Assembly (NCBI GenBank): GCA_963513935.1
Contig: OY740774.1
Location: 86,514,890-86,578,889 of the forward strand
DNA from: Aphrophora alni
Taxonomy: Eukaryota; Arthropoda; Insecta; Hemiptera; Aphrophoridae
Reading direction: 5' to 3'
Length of the DNA: 64,000 nt
Below are positions 11,998 through 23,439 of the stretch, piece by piece (the first letter of the stretch is position 1; each line of letters starts with the position of its first letter). Below the pieces are notes generated by a model. The model saw only the letters and a list, made by a program, of their open reading frames with translations, ran no database searches and was not told where the DNA came from. The position numbers and the translations under genes are program-made.

Positions 11998-13994
11998 AAA
12001 GAGGTCAACACTAATGCAGAGTACATGATCATGTATTCCAAACTTTCCTGACTATTAACTCATATATTCCACCTGCTGTGGTTCAAACGACGTAATGTAA
12101 TCACTTTCACTGGTGTTAACAAAATTTAAGGATGAAATATTCAAATTAACCCTCGCTCACGTGACTTGCCACTACTCTATGAATCTCTTTGCTTTACAAA
12201 TCCTTTCTGTTCTGACATCCTACAGTCCTTCCACACATGTTTAAATCATAACTTTAGGTCATTACATAATCTTTTACTATAACCACAACTCTGAGTGGTT
12301 GTCATGGAAACGTTAGTTTATGAATTAAAATTTGATTAAGGTGTTTTCGGATTTAAGTTTAATACTTTCGGAGGTATTTGTGTGGGATTGAGTAATTTGA
12401 AAAGTTATTCATGGTATACTGAATTTTGGAATATTAAAAAAAACTGTACATTTTGTCTTGTTTTCCTTTTTGTTTACAGGCAAGAAACCGCTCGGTAATC
12501 AAATTCTTATGAATGAAGTTGATGGTCACCATCATATACTTACCAAGCCCAATAATACAGTGTAATATTAAGCAGATGCTCTGATTGTAATGGCACAATT
12601 TTGGTTTATTAGGCGTTAAAATGTAAATATGTATAGATATGTAAAAACAGTATTCTCGATTATCAATTTTTTAATGGTTATTCAAAACAAAACGGGGGAA
12701 CAACAAATAATGATACGTTTTCACCAAAATAATTTGATTTGCATAACCATTAAATATAGGCCTAGTTGGTTTGCAAATAACATAAAAATGTGTATAACTT
12801 AATAAAGAAAAGTAATAAAAAATAACAGTAATAAAATATTAGTGGTCCAAATTTAACCTTTATTCGAATTGATGTTAATTAATAGCCATGCACTGATAGA
12901 AATGAAACAAAAAAGTGTCATAAGCGTTTTTGAAAAATCGCAGAAGTATCAACAATAATTTCTCTTTAATCAGCCTCATTAATTCATCATCTGTTGCTGT
13001 AGATTGTGAATTTTTCTTTCAAACAGCCCCAAAGGAAAAATATTACAAATATTCAATGCTGGGGATATTGTTCCCAGATTATGTAGTTGCTGCCATAAGC
13101 TGTCTTAGATTGGGGAGACCTCAATCTAAAACTACTTTAACCACAATAGTAGGAAGGCTACACTTAGTGTTTTTAGTCATACAGGGATAGTGATTGTTCT
13201 AAAGTAGATGACGTTTTAAGCAGCAGTTTAAATGTACAGACGCGAGTGATAATGTACGAGTCCTTGGTTTGAACTACGTACCATATTAGTGATAATTTAA
13301 TGAAAATCCAATCCATCTTTTATTGGGTGTTGGATTGTTTGTCTCACATCTCACAAAGCTACATTTAAAACTTATAAGCTACGCATTTATCTTTATGGTT
13401 ACTTTAAATCGTATTCGTCATACAAAAAACTGTAATATAATATATGATTTCGACTGTAATTTATATTTAAATCCAAATAATGATGTGTTCAAGTTGGAGA
13501 GGCACACGCGCGACATTTGACAATTTAAATTTGACCTGTGTGTGTGAATGCTGTAAATAGTTTTAAGTGATGAAAGTGAAAAAGAAAAAAGTAAATTAGT
13601 TTACATAAGTACAGAATTTATTCCAAAACCATAAAAGCTTTTCTGTATTTATTACCCCTAATTCGCTTAAAAGCACCTAAAACACAGCCATTAAAATACT
13701 ATCACTTTGAAAGATTTCATGTAATTCAAGCTGTAAAATCATACGAAATGTTATTAAGTTACAAAGAGTTGGATCAGGAGGAAAGATAATGCATTGTTTT
13801 TGCACGGTTTTTCAATATATAAATATGAACAATGTTTTTACAAATTGTAAAAACATTAATTATGACTGTTTTTAAACCTTTAAATATAATATATAATTAA
13901 ATTGATTTCGTTATTACCTAATTAGCACAATGTTATTTTAAATTAAATATATACAGTAATTATTACTTCAATATTTTGTATTCTTTTTAATTAC
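11998..13994. other. No gene seen
   Basis: AT-rich. An 86-codon stretch at 12930-13190 has no recognisable motif and runs into a repeat-like block (GGGGAGACCTCAATCTAAAA). TAGGCCTA occurs near 12758. Confidence 0.4.
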
Positions 13995-14017
13995 GTTTCG
14001 GATTAAGCCATCATCAG
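13995..14017 (-). ncRNA. Hammerhead-like module, decayed
   Basis: On the minus strand: CTGATGA, T, GGCTTAATCC, GAAAC. The core words match the hammerhead consensus CUGANGA and GAAA; the stem II remnant is only GG/CC. Flanks resemble the module at 28513-28556 (TTAATTAAA-like spacer, then GAA). Pairing of the flanks is weak. Presumed relic, not a functional gene. Confidence 0.45.
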
Positions 14018-14159
14018 GAAACTAATATACTTTTGCATATCACTAAAGGCTAATTTTCCCTCCCCAACGTAAACTGCCAAATACATTTTCATTAATTTTC
14101 TAATAAATTCGTTCACCAGAGTTATTTCTTCATTACGCCTGCTCATGACAGCTATCTTA

Positions 14160-14335
14160 TAAGACACACAAGGTATAATGACGTCATAACATCACTTTGT
14201 TCACGTGTTATTAAACCTGTATTGTCACTGGAGACACCATATCTCGACCCCTATTACCCTCTTTGTTTGTTATTCTACCGCCATTTTGTACCATCAATAT
14301 AAACTTTTTCTTCTTTTTGGTAAAAATAAACATAA
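14160..14335 (-). repeat. Dispersed repeat family C
   Basis: On the minus strand it reads CCAAAAAGAAG, AAAATGGCGGTAGAATAAC, GAGGGTAATAGGGG, GATATGGTGTCTCCAGTGAC, TTTAATAACACGTGAA and ATGACGTCATTATACCTTG. The same order appears at 27085-27225 and 28190-28355 on the plus strand. No coding capacity is apparent. Family type unknown. Confidence 0.7.
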
Positions 14336-15149
14336 ATCTTACTTTTTTCATATAACATGAACATAAATTCATGACACATTTTAGTGTTATAGTCATTTTA
14401 TTTGTTTTAATAAAAAACCATTTTCGAAAAAGTTTTATCTAAATCGGTTTTAGTTTCTCATATGTAAGTAATAAACGGAAAGTTATTTTTTTGACGGATA
14501 TAGTAAATCAACGTGGCGGAAAAATCCTTTTTAGATCTTCTGAGCCATCTTGGGTGAGCCTAGGAAAAAAAGTCTTCCGTGTGTCAAGTTCTGTAAAGCC
14601 TAAACAAGTAGACCAACCTTGATAAAATTTGGCATTTTGACTTATATCTTAAGGTATTTTTACAACTCAAAATTAGGCTGCAGTTGTCATAGGTTATAAC
14701 AAAAACTCTAATTTTCTTTTCCTAAAAATATGGTCGAATGATTTATTATTTACAAAAAATATAAATTAAACATCGTTGATGAAACTTAATTTTTCTAAAA
14801 CGATTTTACCAATTTCGTTCTAATTTTAAGAAAATTTAAACGTAATTGACTCTACTCAAGTTTTTAGTGTATGGAATTATTAATTTAATAATTTAACGAA
14901 CATTTTAACAAATGATTGACTCATGTACTCACGTTTTTTACAGTATTGAGTTTTTATATTTTACCCACATTTTAATAAATACTTTTACCATAATTATCAA
15001 ACTGGCGTTTGTAGAAGTGGTAACTAATCGGTTTCTTTTAGTTGAGTATTATTTCTGAAAATAACCTCGAGGTATGGTTTTAATATGCTAACATAACAAA
15101 TGGTCTGTACAGCACTACACAGATTAACTTCCTTGATTTAAGTCCTTTC
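14336..15149. other. No gene seen; possible transposon interior
   Basis: AT-rich sequence with phrases such as CTAAATCGGTTTTAG and CGTGGCGGAAAAATCC that resemble the interiors of dispersed insect elements. No ends could be defined. Confidence 0.35.
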
Positions 15150-15580
15150 ACTCCTGTTTTGAGCATACGGCTCTCACCAAATCCCGCTGCGACCCTGTCC
15201 TGCACCAGAACCCTGACCCTTATCTCCTCCTAGTCAGTTCCGCTTCCATCTCAACCCATGTTCTCCAGACGATTCATGGTTTAACCTCTTCTCCTCTTTC
15301 CCTGAGAATTGCAACCCAACAAGTTCTACACTGAGTGAGCTTCAGTTTTTTTTTGTATGGATAACACAGTTCCATTTCCTCTTCCTCGCCAGCAGCTCTA
15401 CTTGTCTCTCATAATATGTTCTTAACCATAGATCTTCATTGCATCTGACTAACGGTTTATGCAAGTTTGCAGTTGCTTTCTGATAACCTCTGTGACTTTC
15501 CAGGTTTCACAACCATAGAGACATACTGATTACAAAATTCTCAGCTTAGTTTTGACTACAATCTTTCTTGCTCGTAAGAC
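15150..15580 (-). pseudogene. Non-LTR retrotransposon (LINE) reverse transcriptase C-terminal relic
   Basis: On the minus strand a frame reads KTKLRIL, stop, SVCLYGCETWKVTEVIRK, QLQTCINR. This is the well-known end of the reverse transcriptase region of several LINE lineages, where the LLYGCETW block is followed by a basic zone. Further downstream fragments resemble the later conserved stretch: CNSQGKRRRG, then NRLENMG. Several stops and frameshifts interrupt it, and no endonuclease or catalytic YADD part is present. It is a 5'-truncated dead copy. It differs from the LINE tail at 42.8-43.4 kb (LYGAESW), so two lineages are represented. Confidence 0.75.
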
Positions 15581-15749
15581 TGAACAGTGGACAGACATGA
15601 ATTCAAAAACCTTTAAATTCAGGGGATATCAGAATGGATTGTCGTTAAACATTTGACATTGATTGACCGATCACACAACTCTACACAAAGTCATATGAAT
15701 CTTTAGAATACATTGGTGAATGTACGATGAAAGATAATTTCCCAAAAGC

Positions 15750-15908
15750 ACAATAAACACTAACAACACAATGACTGTGTAGTTATGTTATTTTATACAT
15801 ACAAGAGTGTGTATTGTACTTCTGAAGATGATATCAGTGCTATTGAAATGCACATAAGGTAGAATAAACATAACATTACAGTCTTTGTGTTGTTAGTGTT
15901 TTATTATA
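15750..15908 (+). mobile_element. Foldback element with central hammerhead-like module
   Basis: Inverted arms of about 45 bp: AACACTAACAACACA near 15756 and its complement TGTGTTGTTAGTGTT ending at 15900. Similarity continues on both sides (ATGTTATTTTAT against AGAATAAACATAACAT). Between the arms, at 15822-15849, is CTGAAGA, TGATATCAGTGCTATT, GAAAT, a module of the window-wide hammerhead-like set. Its core words are slightly decayed. No coding sequence. Confidence 0.6.
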
Positions 15909-16001
15909 TTAAATGTTGAGCTTGACTTATGAGAAAAATTATACAGTATAACAAACACACAGAACACAATTCTCACAAAAAATACAAATACAAAAAATAA
16001 A

Positions 16002-16046
16002 GTATCAGATGCGTTTCAACGACAAGGTCGTCCTCTTCAGTGATAC
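16002..16046 (-). ncRNA. Hammerhead-like module with paired stem I
   Basis: On the minus strand: stem I GTATCA, CTGAAGA, GG, stem II ACGAC-CTT-GTCGT, T, GAAAC, GCATC, stem I TGATAC. Stem I pairs 6 of 6 and stem II 5 of 5. A UC dinucleotide stands just before the second stem I strand, at the place of the hammerhead UH cleavage position. The C-G pair expected for a minimal stem III is C-A here. The best single copy by pairing. Type I hammerhead order; activity is doubtful because of extra unpaired bases at stem II. Confidence 0.55.
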
Positions 16047-16424
16047 ACGAGCTACACCAATCAAACTATAACTATAATCGTTTTATTGTTTATTGGGGAA
16101 TTTCCTTTCATTATACACAAGTGTATGTAAGAATTTTAAGACGGATATTATCTTAAAGTATAATAGTCTTATAATAACCAATAATAGATAACCTAATGAA
16201 TAAATAACTCATGATTATTCAATGAGTAAGAAATATTATTTATCTTTTTAACGTGAGATGTATATTGTAAACTAAGATCGAAAATTTGTTTATAACTCTA
16301 CTTCTAACTACCAAGAATCGATTGAACAGCCACTTCTTATAAAAACCTTTTCTGAATAATTCACTGAAGAGGGAATTCTACCTTTATCTACACTTTCTTT
16401 CAAAAACTCTGTTCACCTTGAGTT
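16047..16424. other. No gene seen
   Basis: AT-rich; nothing recognised. Confidence 0.5.
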
Positions 16425-16535
16425 AGACCCATCTCTTTCATTTTTCTATTAGGTCTCTCTTGAACAACTATTATTATTTTCCGACCCTGACGTTATTAGT
16501 ATTGTAGGGCTAGGGGTCGTTTTTTATACAAAACA
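16425..16535 (+). repeat. SINE-like repeat, family A, partial
   Basis: Central part only: CATCTCTTTCATTTTTCTA, TTAGGTCTCTCTTGAAC, AACTATTATTATTTTCC, GACCCTGACGTTATTAG, TAGGGCTAGGGGTCG. Head and tail are lost or unrecognisable. Confidence 0.55.
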
Positions 16536-17544
16536 AATCTATCCAAGGAAAAAATAAAGAAATCAAATATAAACGATGAGTATCTTTTTACATTATGTGT
16601 AGAAAGTAAAGTGAGATTTAATATTGAGGTGTGTCTCGGTTTTAAGCTACCATAAATTGATTGAACACCCACAATAAAGGACATTCTTCATCGGCTCGTC
16701 CTTAAACTTCACCTACTTAATTTAAAAAAATTCCCTCAAGTAGTAAATAACAATATTAAGATTTCAAACTCAAGTTTTAATTAAGAAAAGTAATCGCAGA
16801 CAAAACTGGAATTGTCGTTTCACATCTTATTAAAAACCTAATACTATATGAATAATTCCCTCTAGCTCCATTAACCCGCCCCAACTCGTCCATGTACCTG
16901 AGATAGGGTCGGGGTAAATTTAATTAGAGAGCTCCCTAGCATATGAATGATTCAATTATTTTACGTTTCAATGTTTTCCACCCTGTTATTAGATCGGGAC
17001 GTCCTAAAGACAAACACAGGGTAATTAAAACTTGTCTTAGTATAGTAACAGGGATATAAAATGTTGTAAAGTTGGTAGTGATCGTAAATACGAAGACTGT
17101 TTCCGCGATATGTTCTGTAATTGTAGTCTGTAATATGTTCTGTAATATCTACGATAGTCGTCTTGTTTAACAGCGGTTGTATGAAGTTGTTTTAATCTAG
17201 ACATCAAATGTCTAGCTCATAAAATTTTCATTTCGTCTGCAACAAGTCTGTACTGTGTTTGAGTAACTATTGTTGATAACTTGAAGCAAATTCAGAATAA
17301 ACGATGGAAAAACATCGCACTAACTTTCCCATACGCTCATTCCTAAAACTAAAAATTATATTCATATCTATAATTCGAGCTAGGTTGTTTTTTTTTGCAA
17401 AATTTTTTCACTCATTGAAATAAAATGCAACATACATCTCCTGACCTAAAATTGTAGGCTACGTAGATCACAAAAACGTAAAGGGGATAAATTCTCAGGA
17501 CAATTTCACTCCTTTTTGAGCTAAACCTAACGTAAAAAATAGCG
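16536..17544. other. No gene seen
   Basis: AT-rich. ATCGCACTAACTTTCCC near 17309 belongs to a small dispersed set (also near 11725, 34089, 51210 and 57128). No coding stretch. Confidence 0.45.
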
Positions 17545-18190
17545 TAACCTAACCTAAACACCGTCCTTAAGGTTACTACTTTTTGAAAACGTTTTGTCTT
17601 AAACATAACCGAAAACTTAACCTATCCTAAACACCGCCCTTATTGAAACTGCATTTAAAACTCTATGTTTTAAAATATCTCTATCCTTATTGAAATAAAA
17701 ATGATTCTATCGCTGTTTATCTCGTAGATATTGATAAAATAATAAAGTCTTACAAAAAGGAACTTAAAGGGGGGTAGGGGGGTAAGCAAGAGGGGGAGGG
17801 GCGGGGACTTTTCAGAAAATATACCTTATATAATCAACTAACATCTATGAAAAAATCAGCTTTTCACTAATTAGTTCCGACACAAAACCTTTATTGACTG
17901 GGCTATAAACACTTTCCTTAAGGGTACTACTTTTTAAAACTCATTGTTTTACAAAACCTGAAACTAAACCTTACCTAAACACAGCCCTTAAGGTTACTAC
18001 TTAATAAAACTCGTAGTTTTTAACCTAAACACTTGCCATTAAGGGTACTTTTTTTTTCTTCTTTTTTTTAAACATAAAAACTGCCCTTAAAGGTATAACT
18101 CTTTTAAACTCTTTCTTTTTAGTATAACCTAACCTAACCTACTACTTTTTAAAACTCATTATTTTACCATAACCTGAAATCTAACCTAAC
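17545..18190 (-). repeat. Irregular minisatellite with TTAGG words
   Basis: Imperfect repeats of roughly 60-75 bp built from AACCTAACCT, AAACACCGCCCTTAAGGG, TACTACTTTTTAAAACTC and TTGTTTTACAAAACC. Clear units start near 17548, 17618, 17905, 17965, 18020 and 18125. A unique patch with the G-rich segment interrupts the series. The strand given is that of the TTAGG words. Confidence 0.6.
17769..17806 (+). other. G-quadruplex candidate
   Basis: Five G runs within 38 bases: G6, TA, G6, a 9-nt spacer, G5, A, G4, C, G4. This satisfies the usual four-run motif with several alternatives, in otherwise AT-rich DNA. Confidence 0.6.
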
Positions 18191-18599
18191 TTAACACATT
18201 TTACAAAAATAATGGACATAATGTACAAAAATTACCATAATCCAACACGGACAAAAGTGAAACCTAGATTTTTCCCTCTTTTGAGTATATAACCGCTCTT
18301 TTTTTTTTTAAATCCTTGGTTTTTAGGGTTCCTAGTAAAATAAGAAAACATATTAAACACTTTTAAAATTTTAAAAAAAGTCAAGCTGAATATGGAAAAA
18401 AGCTTGTTTTGGACCCTTTTTAAGCCCAAACTGCACTTAAGATGATTATTTATTATTTTAAAACTTATAACTGAAGATAATCAGTTAAACATAGTCTAAG
18501 TTAAATTACTAAACTTTTACAAATAAAAAGCCAAGAATAATCAAAATAGGTTTTACCCTATTATTAACAACACGAACTCTCGAATTTATTTTTGCTATT
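18191..18599. other. No gene seen
   Basis: AT-rich with T homopolymers; nothing recognised. Confidence 0.4.
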
Positions 18600-18965
18600 T
18601 TTTCATTTTTTGTTGTTGTAAAATTGACAGTTTTTGTTTAGGTTATTAGACGATATAGTTTAACAAATAATGTCAAATTTTAAATTTTGTTGTTATGGCA
18701 CTCGAGATATAAAATATTGAATTAAAAAAAATTGGAAATTTTTTTCAGATATCTTGAATATAAATATCCCTTAGATCAATTGATGAAAATCGGTCCATAC
18801 GTTTGTGTTGTAGAGTATTCAAAGAAGACAAATAATTTGACCAAAACTCCCTAAGTTTTATTTTTGATAAACATTTTAATTTGTTTTTATTTAAATATAA
18901 GCAATCATATAAGGCATAAAAATGTTTAAAAGATTTTTATTATTTTTATAAAAACACCCTGTAAT
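18600..18965. repeat. Transposon-like segment ending in ACACCCTGTAA
   Basis: Contains the phrase GATGAAAATCGGTCCATACG near 18783 followed by GTTGTAGAG, and ends in ACACCCTGTAAT at 18954-18965. The same phrase type recurs near 7350, 28043 and 33376, and the same end near 178 and 26338. No open reading frame; left boundary uncertain. Confidence 0.35.
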
Positions 18966-19514
18966 CTATCTATGTAAGATATCATTTATAAAAATCAAAT
19001 CACTTTAATTTCACAAATAAGGAGTTACCCATTAAACATTGTTGCAATTGCAGATTAGGGACATACGTGTCCGGAAAGTTGGTATGCGTGTATACTGATT
19101 TTATCATAAACTTTAGCCTACTCATCACACCATCTATGTACGTATGGCATTGACATAATGCTTATGCATTGCGCCATTTTGAAATACACCGTCATGCGTG
19201 GAAGCATATCATTTTATTATGCGCAAACAAAAAAGGAAGATAATTAACTTTGTAAAGAAAAACAAATTTCACTACACAAAGAGTAAAATCATATTACGTG
19301 TAGTCAGCAAACAGCTGGGGTAATGAATTTTTAGAATTCCTTTTATGAAATAAGTAGCGGGTTTAAAGGGGCTGTTTTGGGATTTCTGTAAAAAAAAAAA
19401 AAGTAAATAAACGTTATTCATATTTGTAGCAAACTTTTCACTTTCTTGTATATACATAGAATAGAGAAAGTAATGTGATGGGTCTAAAAAATATATTTTG
19501 GATGATAACTGTCT
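18966..19514. other. No gene seen
   Basis: Contains an A12 run near 19390 and no recognisable gene or repeat family. Confidence 0.4.
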
Positions 19515-20835
19515 GTTGTCAGTCGTCTCTCGCCTATCGTATGTCGTCTAGCGTCAGTTGTTCTCATCTGTCGCCGATCTCTTCTAACTTATCGCCACTC
19601 GTTTATCAACCTCAACTGTCGCCTCTCGTCTATTGCCTGTCGCATATCACCATACTCCTGTTTTATATCGTCTATCGCCTATCGTCCTCGCCTCCTACTT
19701 TTCATCTGTCGTCTGTCGCCTGTCGCCATATTCCCGTTGTTTATCGTCTATCGCCTGTCGCTTGTCGTCTGTCGTCCTCGCCTCCTACTTTTCATCTATC
19801 GTCTGTCGCCTGTCGCCATATTCCCGTTGTTTATCGTCTATCGCCTGTCGCTTGTCGTCTGTCGTCCTCGCCTCCTGCTTTTCATCTATCGTCTGTCGCC
19901 TGTCACCATATTCCCGTTGTTTAGCGTCTATCGCCTGTCGCTTGTCGTCCTCGCCTCCTACTTTTCATCTATCGTCTGTCGCCTGTCGCCATATTCCCGT
20001 TGTTTATCGTCTATCGCCTCTCGCTTGTCGTATGTCGTCCTCGCCTCCTACTTTTCATCTGTCGTCTGTCGCCTGTCGCCATATTCCCGTTGGTTATCGT
20101 CTGTCGCCTGTCGCTTGTCGTGTGTCGTCCTCGCCTCCAACTTTTCATCTGTCTTCTGTCGCCTGTCACCATATTCCTGTGGTCTATCGTCTATCGCCTG
20201 TCGCTTGTCGTCTGTCGTCCTCGCCTCCTACATTTCATCTGCCTTCTGTCGCCTGTCACCATATTCCCGTTGTTTATCGTCTATCGCCTGTCGCTTGTCG
20301 TCTGTCGTCCTCGCCTCCAACTTTTCATCTGTCGTCTGTCGCCTGTCGCCATATTCCCGTTGTTTATCGTCTATCGCCTGTCGCTTGTCGTCTGTCGTCC
20401 TCGCCTCCTACTTTTCATCTGTCGTCTGTCGCCTGTCACCATATTCCCGTTGTTTATCGTCTATCGCCTGTCGCTTGTCGTGTGTCGTCCTCCCCTCCTA
20501 CATTTCATCTGTCTTCTGTCGCCTGTCACCATATTCCCGTTGTTTATCGTCTATCGCCTGTCGCTTGTCGTCTGTCGTCCTCGCCTCCTACTTTTCATCT
20601 GTCTTCTGTCGCCTGTCACCATATTCCCGTTGGTTATCGTCTGTCGCCTGTCGCTTGTCGTGTGTCGTCCTCGCCTCCAACTTTTCATCTGTCTTCTGTC
20701 GCCTGTCACCATATTCCTGTTGTCTATCGTCTATCGCCTGTCGCTTGTCGTCTGTCGTCCTCGCCTCCTACTTTTCATCTATCGTCAGTCGTCTTTCGTC
20801 TGACGCCTGTGGCCTGTCATCTGTCGAATGTGGAG
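19515..20835. repeat. 90-bp minisatellite built from 7-bp words
   Basis: About thirteen units. From 19741 the period is exactly 90 bp, except one 83-bp unit starting at 19921 that lacks one heptamer. Each unit is largely made of GTCGCCT/GTCGTCT-type heptamers plus a unique part (CTCCTACTTTTCATC and ATATTCCCGTTG). The first 130 bp (19515-19645) are looser heptamer repeats, presumably the ancestral state. The block carrying TGTGTCGTCC and CTCCAACTTTTC occurs at about 20094 and again 540 bp later, a six-unit higher-order duplication. Because 90 is a multiple of three, all three plus frames stay open for hundreds of codons; these are repeat artefacts, not genes. The plus strand is strongly pyrimidine-rich. 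Confidence 0.93.
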
Positions 20836-21919
20836 TGCTCTACACCACAAACACGTGAAGCAATTATAAACAATTTGTTATTGTTTCTTATCTTAAATTG
20901 TTTTTCATTTTTTTGATAGGAAAAAATATTATTACAACTTTTCCAAAACGGTTATAAGGATTTTGATAAAATTTTGCTGAATTGTAGCCTCTAAGAACCC
21001 AAAAGATGTTATCGTCGCAATCTCTCAAAAAATGCAGGTTCATGAGTTATCGCTAAATAATCGGGTATGGCGCTTATAAAATACGTATTTCTCAAAATCG
21101 GCTCTACCGATTTCGTTGAAATTTTAGTGAGATGCGGACATTAAAAGCCCGCATCCATTTGTAGAGTCGAAAATAAAAAAGAAATAAAAATATGCGTTTC
21201 ATGAAATGTGCTAAAAAACTAAAATGAATCTTGCACCAGTTAGATAAACTGGGTGTTCTGTGAATACGTTAAGACAATTTCTTAACGTCTAAAAATTGTT
21301 TAATTTTAAGAGTTCTTATTAAAATTGATTTATTTTTGTATTTCAATTTTTTTGACGGCCTTTCCTTTGAATTATATTTTGTTATCATTATTTATTTGTT
21401 TTTCTATTTTATGTTTTTGTTTTAATTGTGTTTAGGTTTATTTTATTTTGTGTTATATTTACTTTAAATCAAGCAATATATTATTTTAAAATGTATTCTT
21501 AAACCGAAAAACTTGCTTAATTTAAAGAGTTCATCTTGAGATTTATTTTATTTCAGTTTTTTTTTACGTTTGAAGTTGTTTTTAAATTACTTCGAATTGT
21601 GTTTTAATTGATCTTATTTTGTAATTATGTTTTTGTTTATCGTTTTAAAATTTAATGCCATGTTAAAATATCCAAAGTTTTAAAATCAAATTTCATTTGA
21701 AGTTTTATTTTGTACGCTTGCTGATTTCGTTTTTTAAATTCACCAAATCTACGGGTGCATACTTTCTTAGTAGATTTCATACATTTATTTTACCCGTACA
21801 ACGTTAGGTAAATAGCTATTCTTTATTATTAATAATAATTTTTTAATCCGTACTTTAGCTCTAACTATTGCCAAAATAAAACAGATCTACTAAATGTAAT
21901 ATCCAAAAGTTGGTTTCTT
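20836..21919. other. No gene seen; possible transposon interior at 20.93-21.19 kb
   Basis: 20930-21190 has phrases (AAAACGGTTATAAGG; TTTCGTTGAAATTTTAGTGA) that partly recur near 29340 and 38970, suggesting a decayed dispersed element. The rest is T-rich and featureless. Confidence 0.35.
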
Positions 21920-22135
21920 GAGTTTTGTATTGGCAGATCAAGTGTTCTTATCCAGTAGGTTAGGTTTCTTTAAAACATTTGTTACAGAGAGCTTGTAATT
22001 GTGTAAGACACTACTTTATAAACTTCGGCTAGGCACGTATATATTAAAAAGTCTCTAAATTTACACTTTTGAGTGTGTCTCAGCCCTGATGAGCCTCGAA
22101 GCTGAACGTACGTGAAGATGCCTACAATCACTAAG
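21920..22135 (+). repeat. Dispersed repeat family B
   Basis: Reads TTTTGTATTGGCAGATC, TTCTTATCCAGTAGGTTAGG, TATATTAAAAAGTCTC, CCTGATGAGCCTCGAAGC, TACGTGAAGATGCC. Related copies lie at 25640-25795, 34800-34995 (plus) and 48185-48405 (minus). No coding capacity seen. It directly precedes the TTAGG-type array. Confidence 0.5.
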
Positions 22136-22179
22136 TTCGTATCGGTAATTTTGTCATGCTAGATATCGTAACTGTATGA

Positions 22180-22557
22180 AAACCTAAACTTACCTAACCT
22201 AACCTAACCTAACCTAACCTAACCTAACCTAACCTAACCTAACCTAACCTAACCTAACCTAACCTAACCTAACCTAACCTCACCTAAGCTAACCTAACCT
22301 AACCTAACCTAACCTAACCTAAACTAACCTAACCTAACCTAACCTAACCTAACCTAACCTAACCTAACCTAACCTAACATATCCTCACCTAACTTAACCT
22401 AACCTAACCTAACCTAACCTAACCTACCTAACCTAACCTAACCTAACCTAACCTAACCTAACCTAACCTAACCTACCTAACCTAACCTAAGCTAACCTAA
22501 CCTAACCTAAGCTAACCTAACCTAACCTAAGCTAACCTAACCTTACCTAACCTAACT
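22180..22557 (-). repeat. Interstitial TTAGG telomere-type array
   Basis: About 375 bp of nearly pure AACCT on the plus strand, so TTAGG on the minus strand. TTAGG is the canonical insect telomere repeat. The array has scattered variants (ACCTC, AAGCT, one 4-base unit, ACATATCCTC near 22378). Toward its right end a higher-order 20-bp unit starting GCTAACCTAA repeats at 22491, 22511 and 22531. Ordinary DNA on both sides rules out a chromosome end here. Origin by local expansion, repair with telomeric DNA, or rearrangement cannot be separated. Confidence 0.95.
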
Positions 22558-23439
22558 ATATAAATTTTATATTTTCTTATGAAGTATTATTTTTGATAAT
22601 CACATGCTATTTATCATCATAGAGAGGTGGGATTGGTACCATTAAATGTAAAATTATAATTATTATAACGTTTTTCCCCACCATAATTCGCAGATATTTT
22701 CCCGACCGTTATTATGCCATTAATAGGTTCACACGTTTAACATAATTCAAATAGACATCGCAATCGAATCAGTTACTATATCTGGAAAGCTTTAACAAAT
22801 TTCGCTCATGAATAGGATCTGTTGACATTTTATTCTTTCCTTGAAGGAGTTTGAATTCCTGTATTAGAAAATCACTTCAACATTTTTATATTATTATATT
22901 GCATAACCTGTATCTGCTTCTGGGCATCTTAGAACTTATGTATTTCAAGTTATTCCATTTCCTGGATTTAGATCTTTATCATTATGAATTGTTTCTTTGC
23001 AGGTTTCCAACTTCTCTTTGTCCAGTGAGAAGAGAATGAGTTGACCTCAGTGATCAGCTGATTGTATATATATCACCTGTAGTCACAACTGCACCACAAT
23101 GTCTAGTCTGAGCTATACCTCCGCTCTCAGCGTCTTTATATGTAAGTGCAGTTTTTTATTGTACAACTGAAATATTTTGCAATATTTCATTATTATAAAT
23201 ATAGAAATGTATATATCCTGATGTAGTTTGGTCAAATAAGGGAATGACTTCTAAAATCTTCAGGAATCAATTAAATAATACTCTAACATCGGGAATCGCT
23301 CCATATTAACGATAAACACCCCTAACCTCAAGAATCAACATTTATTATGGCTATAAAAAAAACAAACAAATTGTTTAGGTAGTAAAAAGCGAAAAAAAAA
23401 ATAATATAAAAGGTAATTCAAAAGAAATTTGTAATCTTC
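22558..23439. other. No gene seen
   Basis: AT-rich. A 62-codon stretch at 22851-23039 has no recognisable motif. Confidence 0.45.

Noticed and set aside
19741..20790. CRISPR array
   Set aside because: The repeats are directly adjacent, with no unique spacers of constant size, and the DNA is clearly eukaryotic.
19475..20916. Long overlapping plus-strand open frames (up to 427 codons) rich in Cys, Arg, Ser and Leu
   Set aside because: They arise because the 90-bp repeat unit is a multiple of three and lacks stops in every plus frame. No start context, domain or codon bias supports a gene.
22180..22557. True chromosome end
   Set aside because: Both sides continue into ordinary AT-rich sequence with dispersed repeats, so the array is interstitial.
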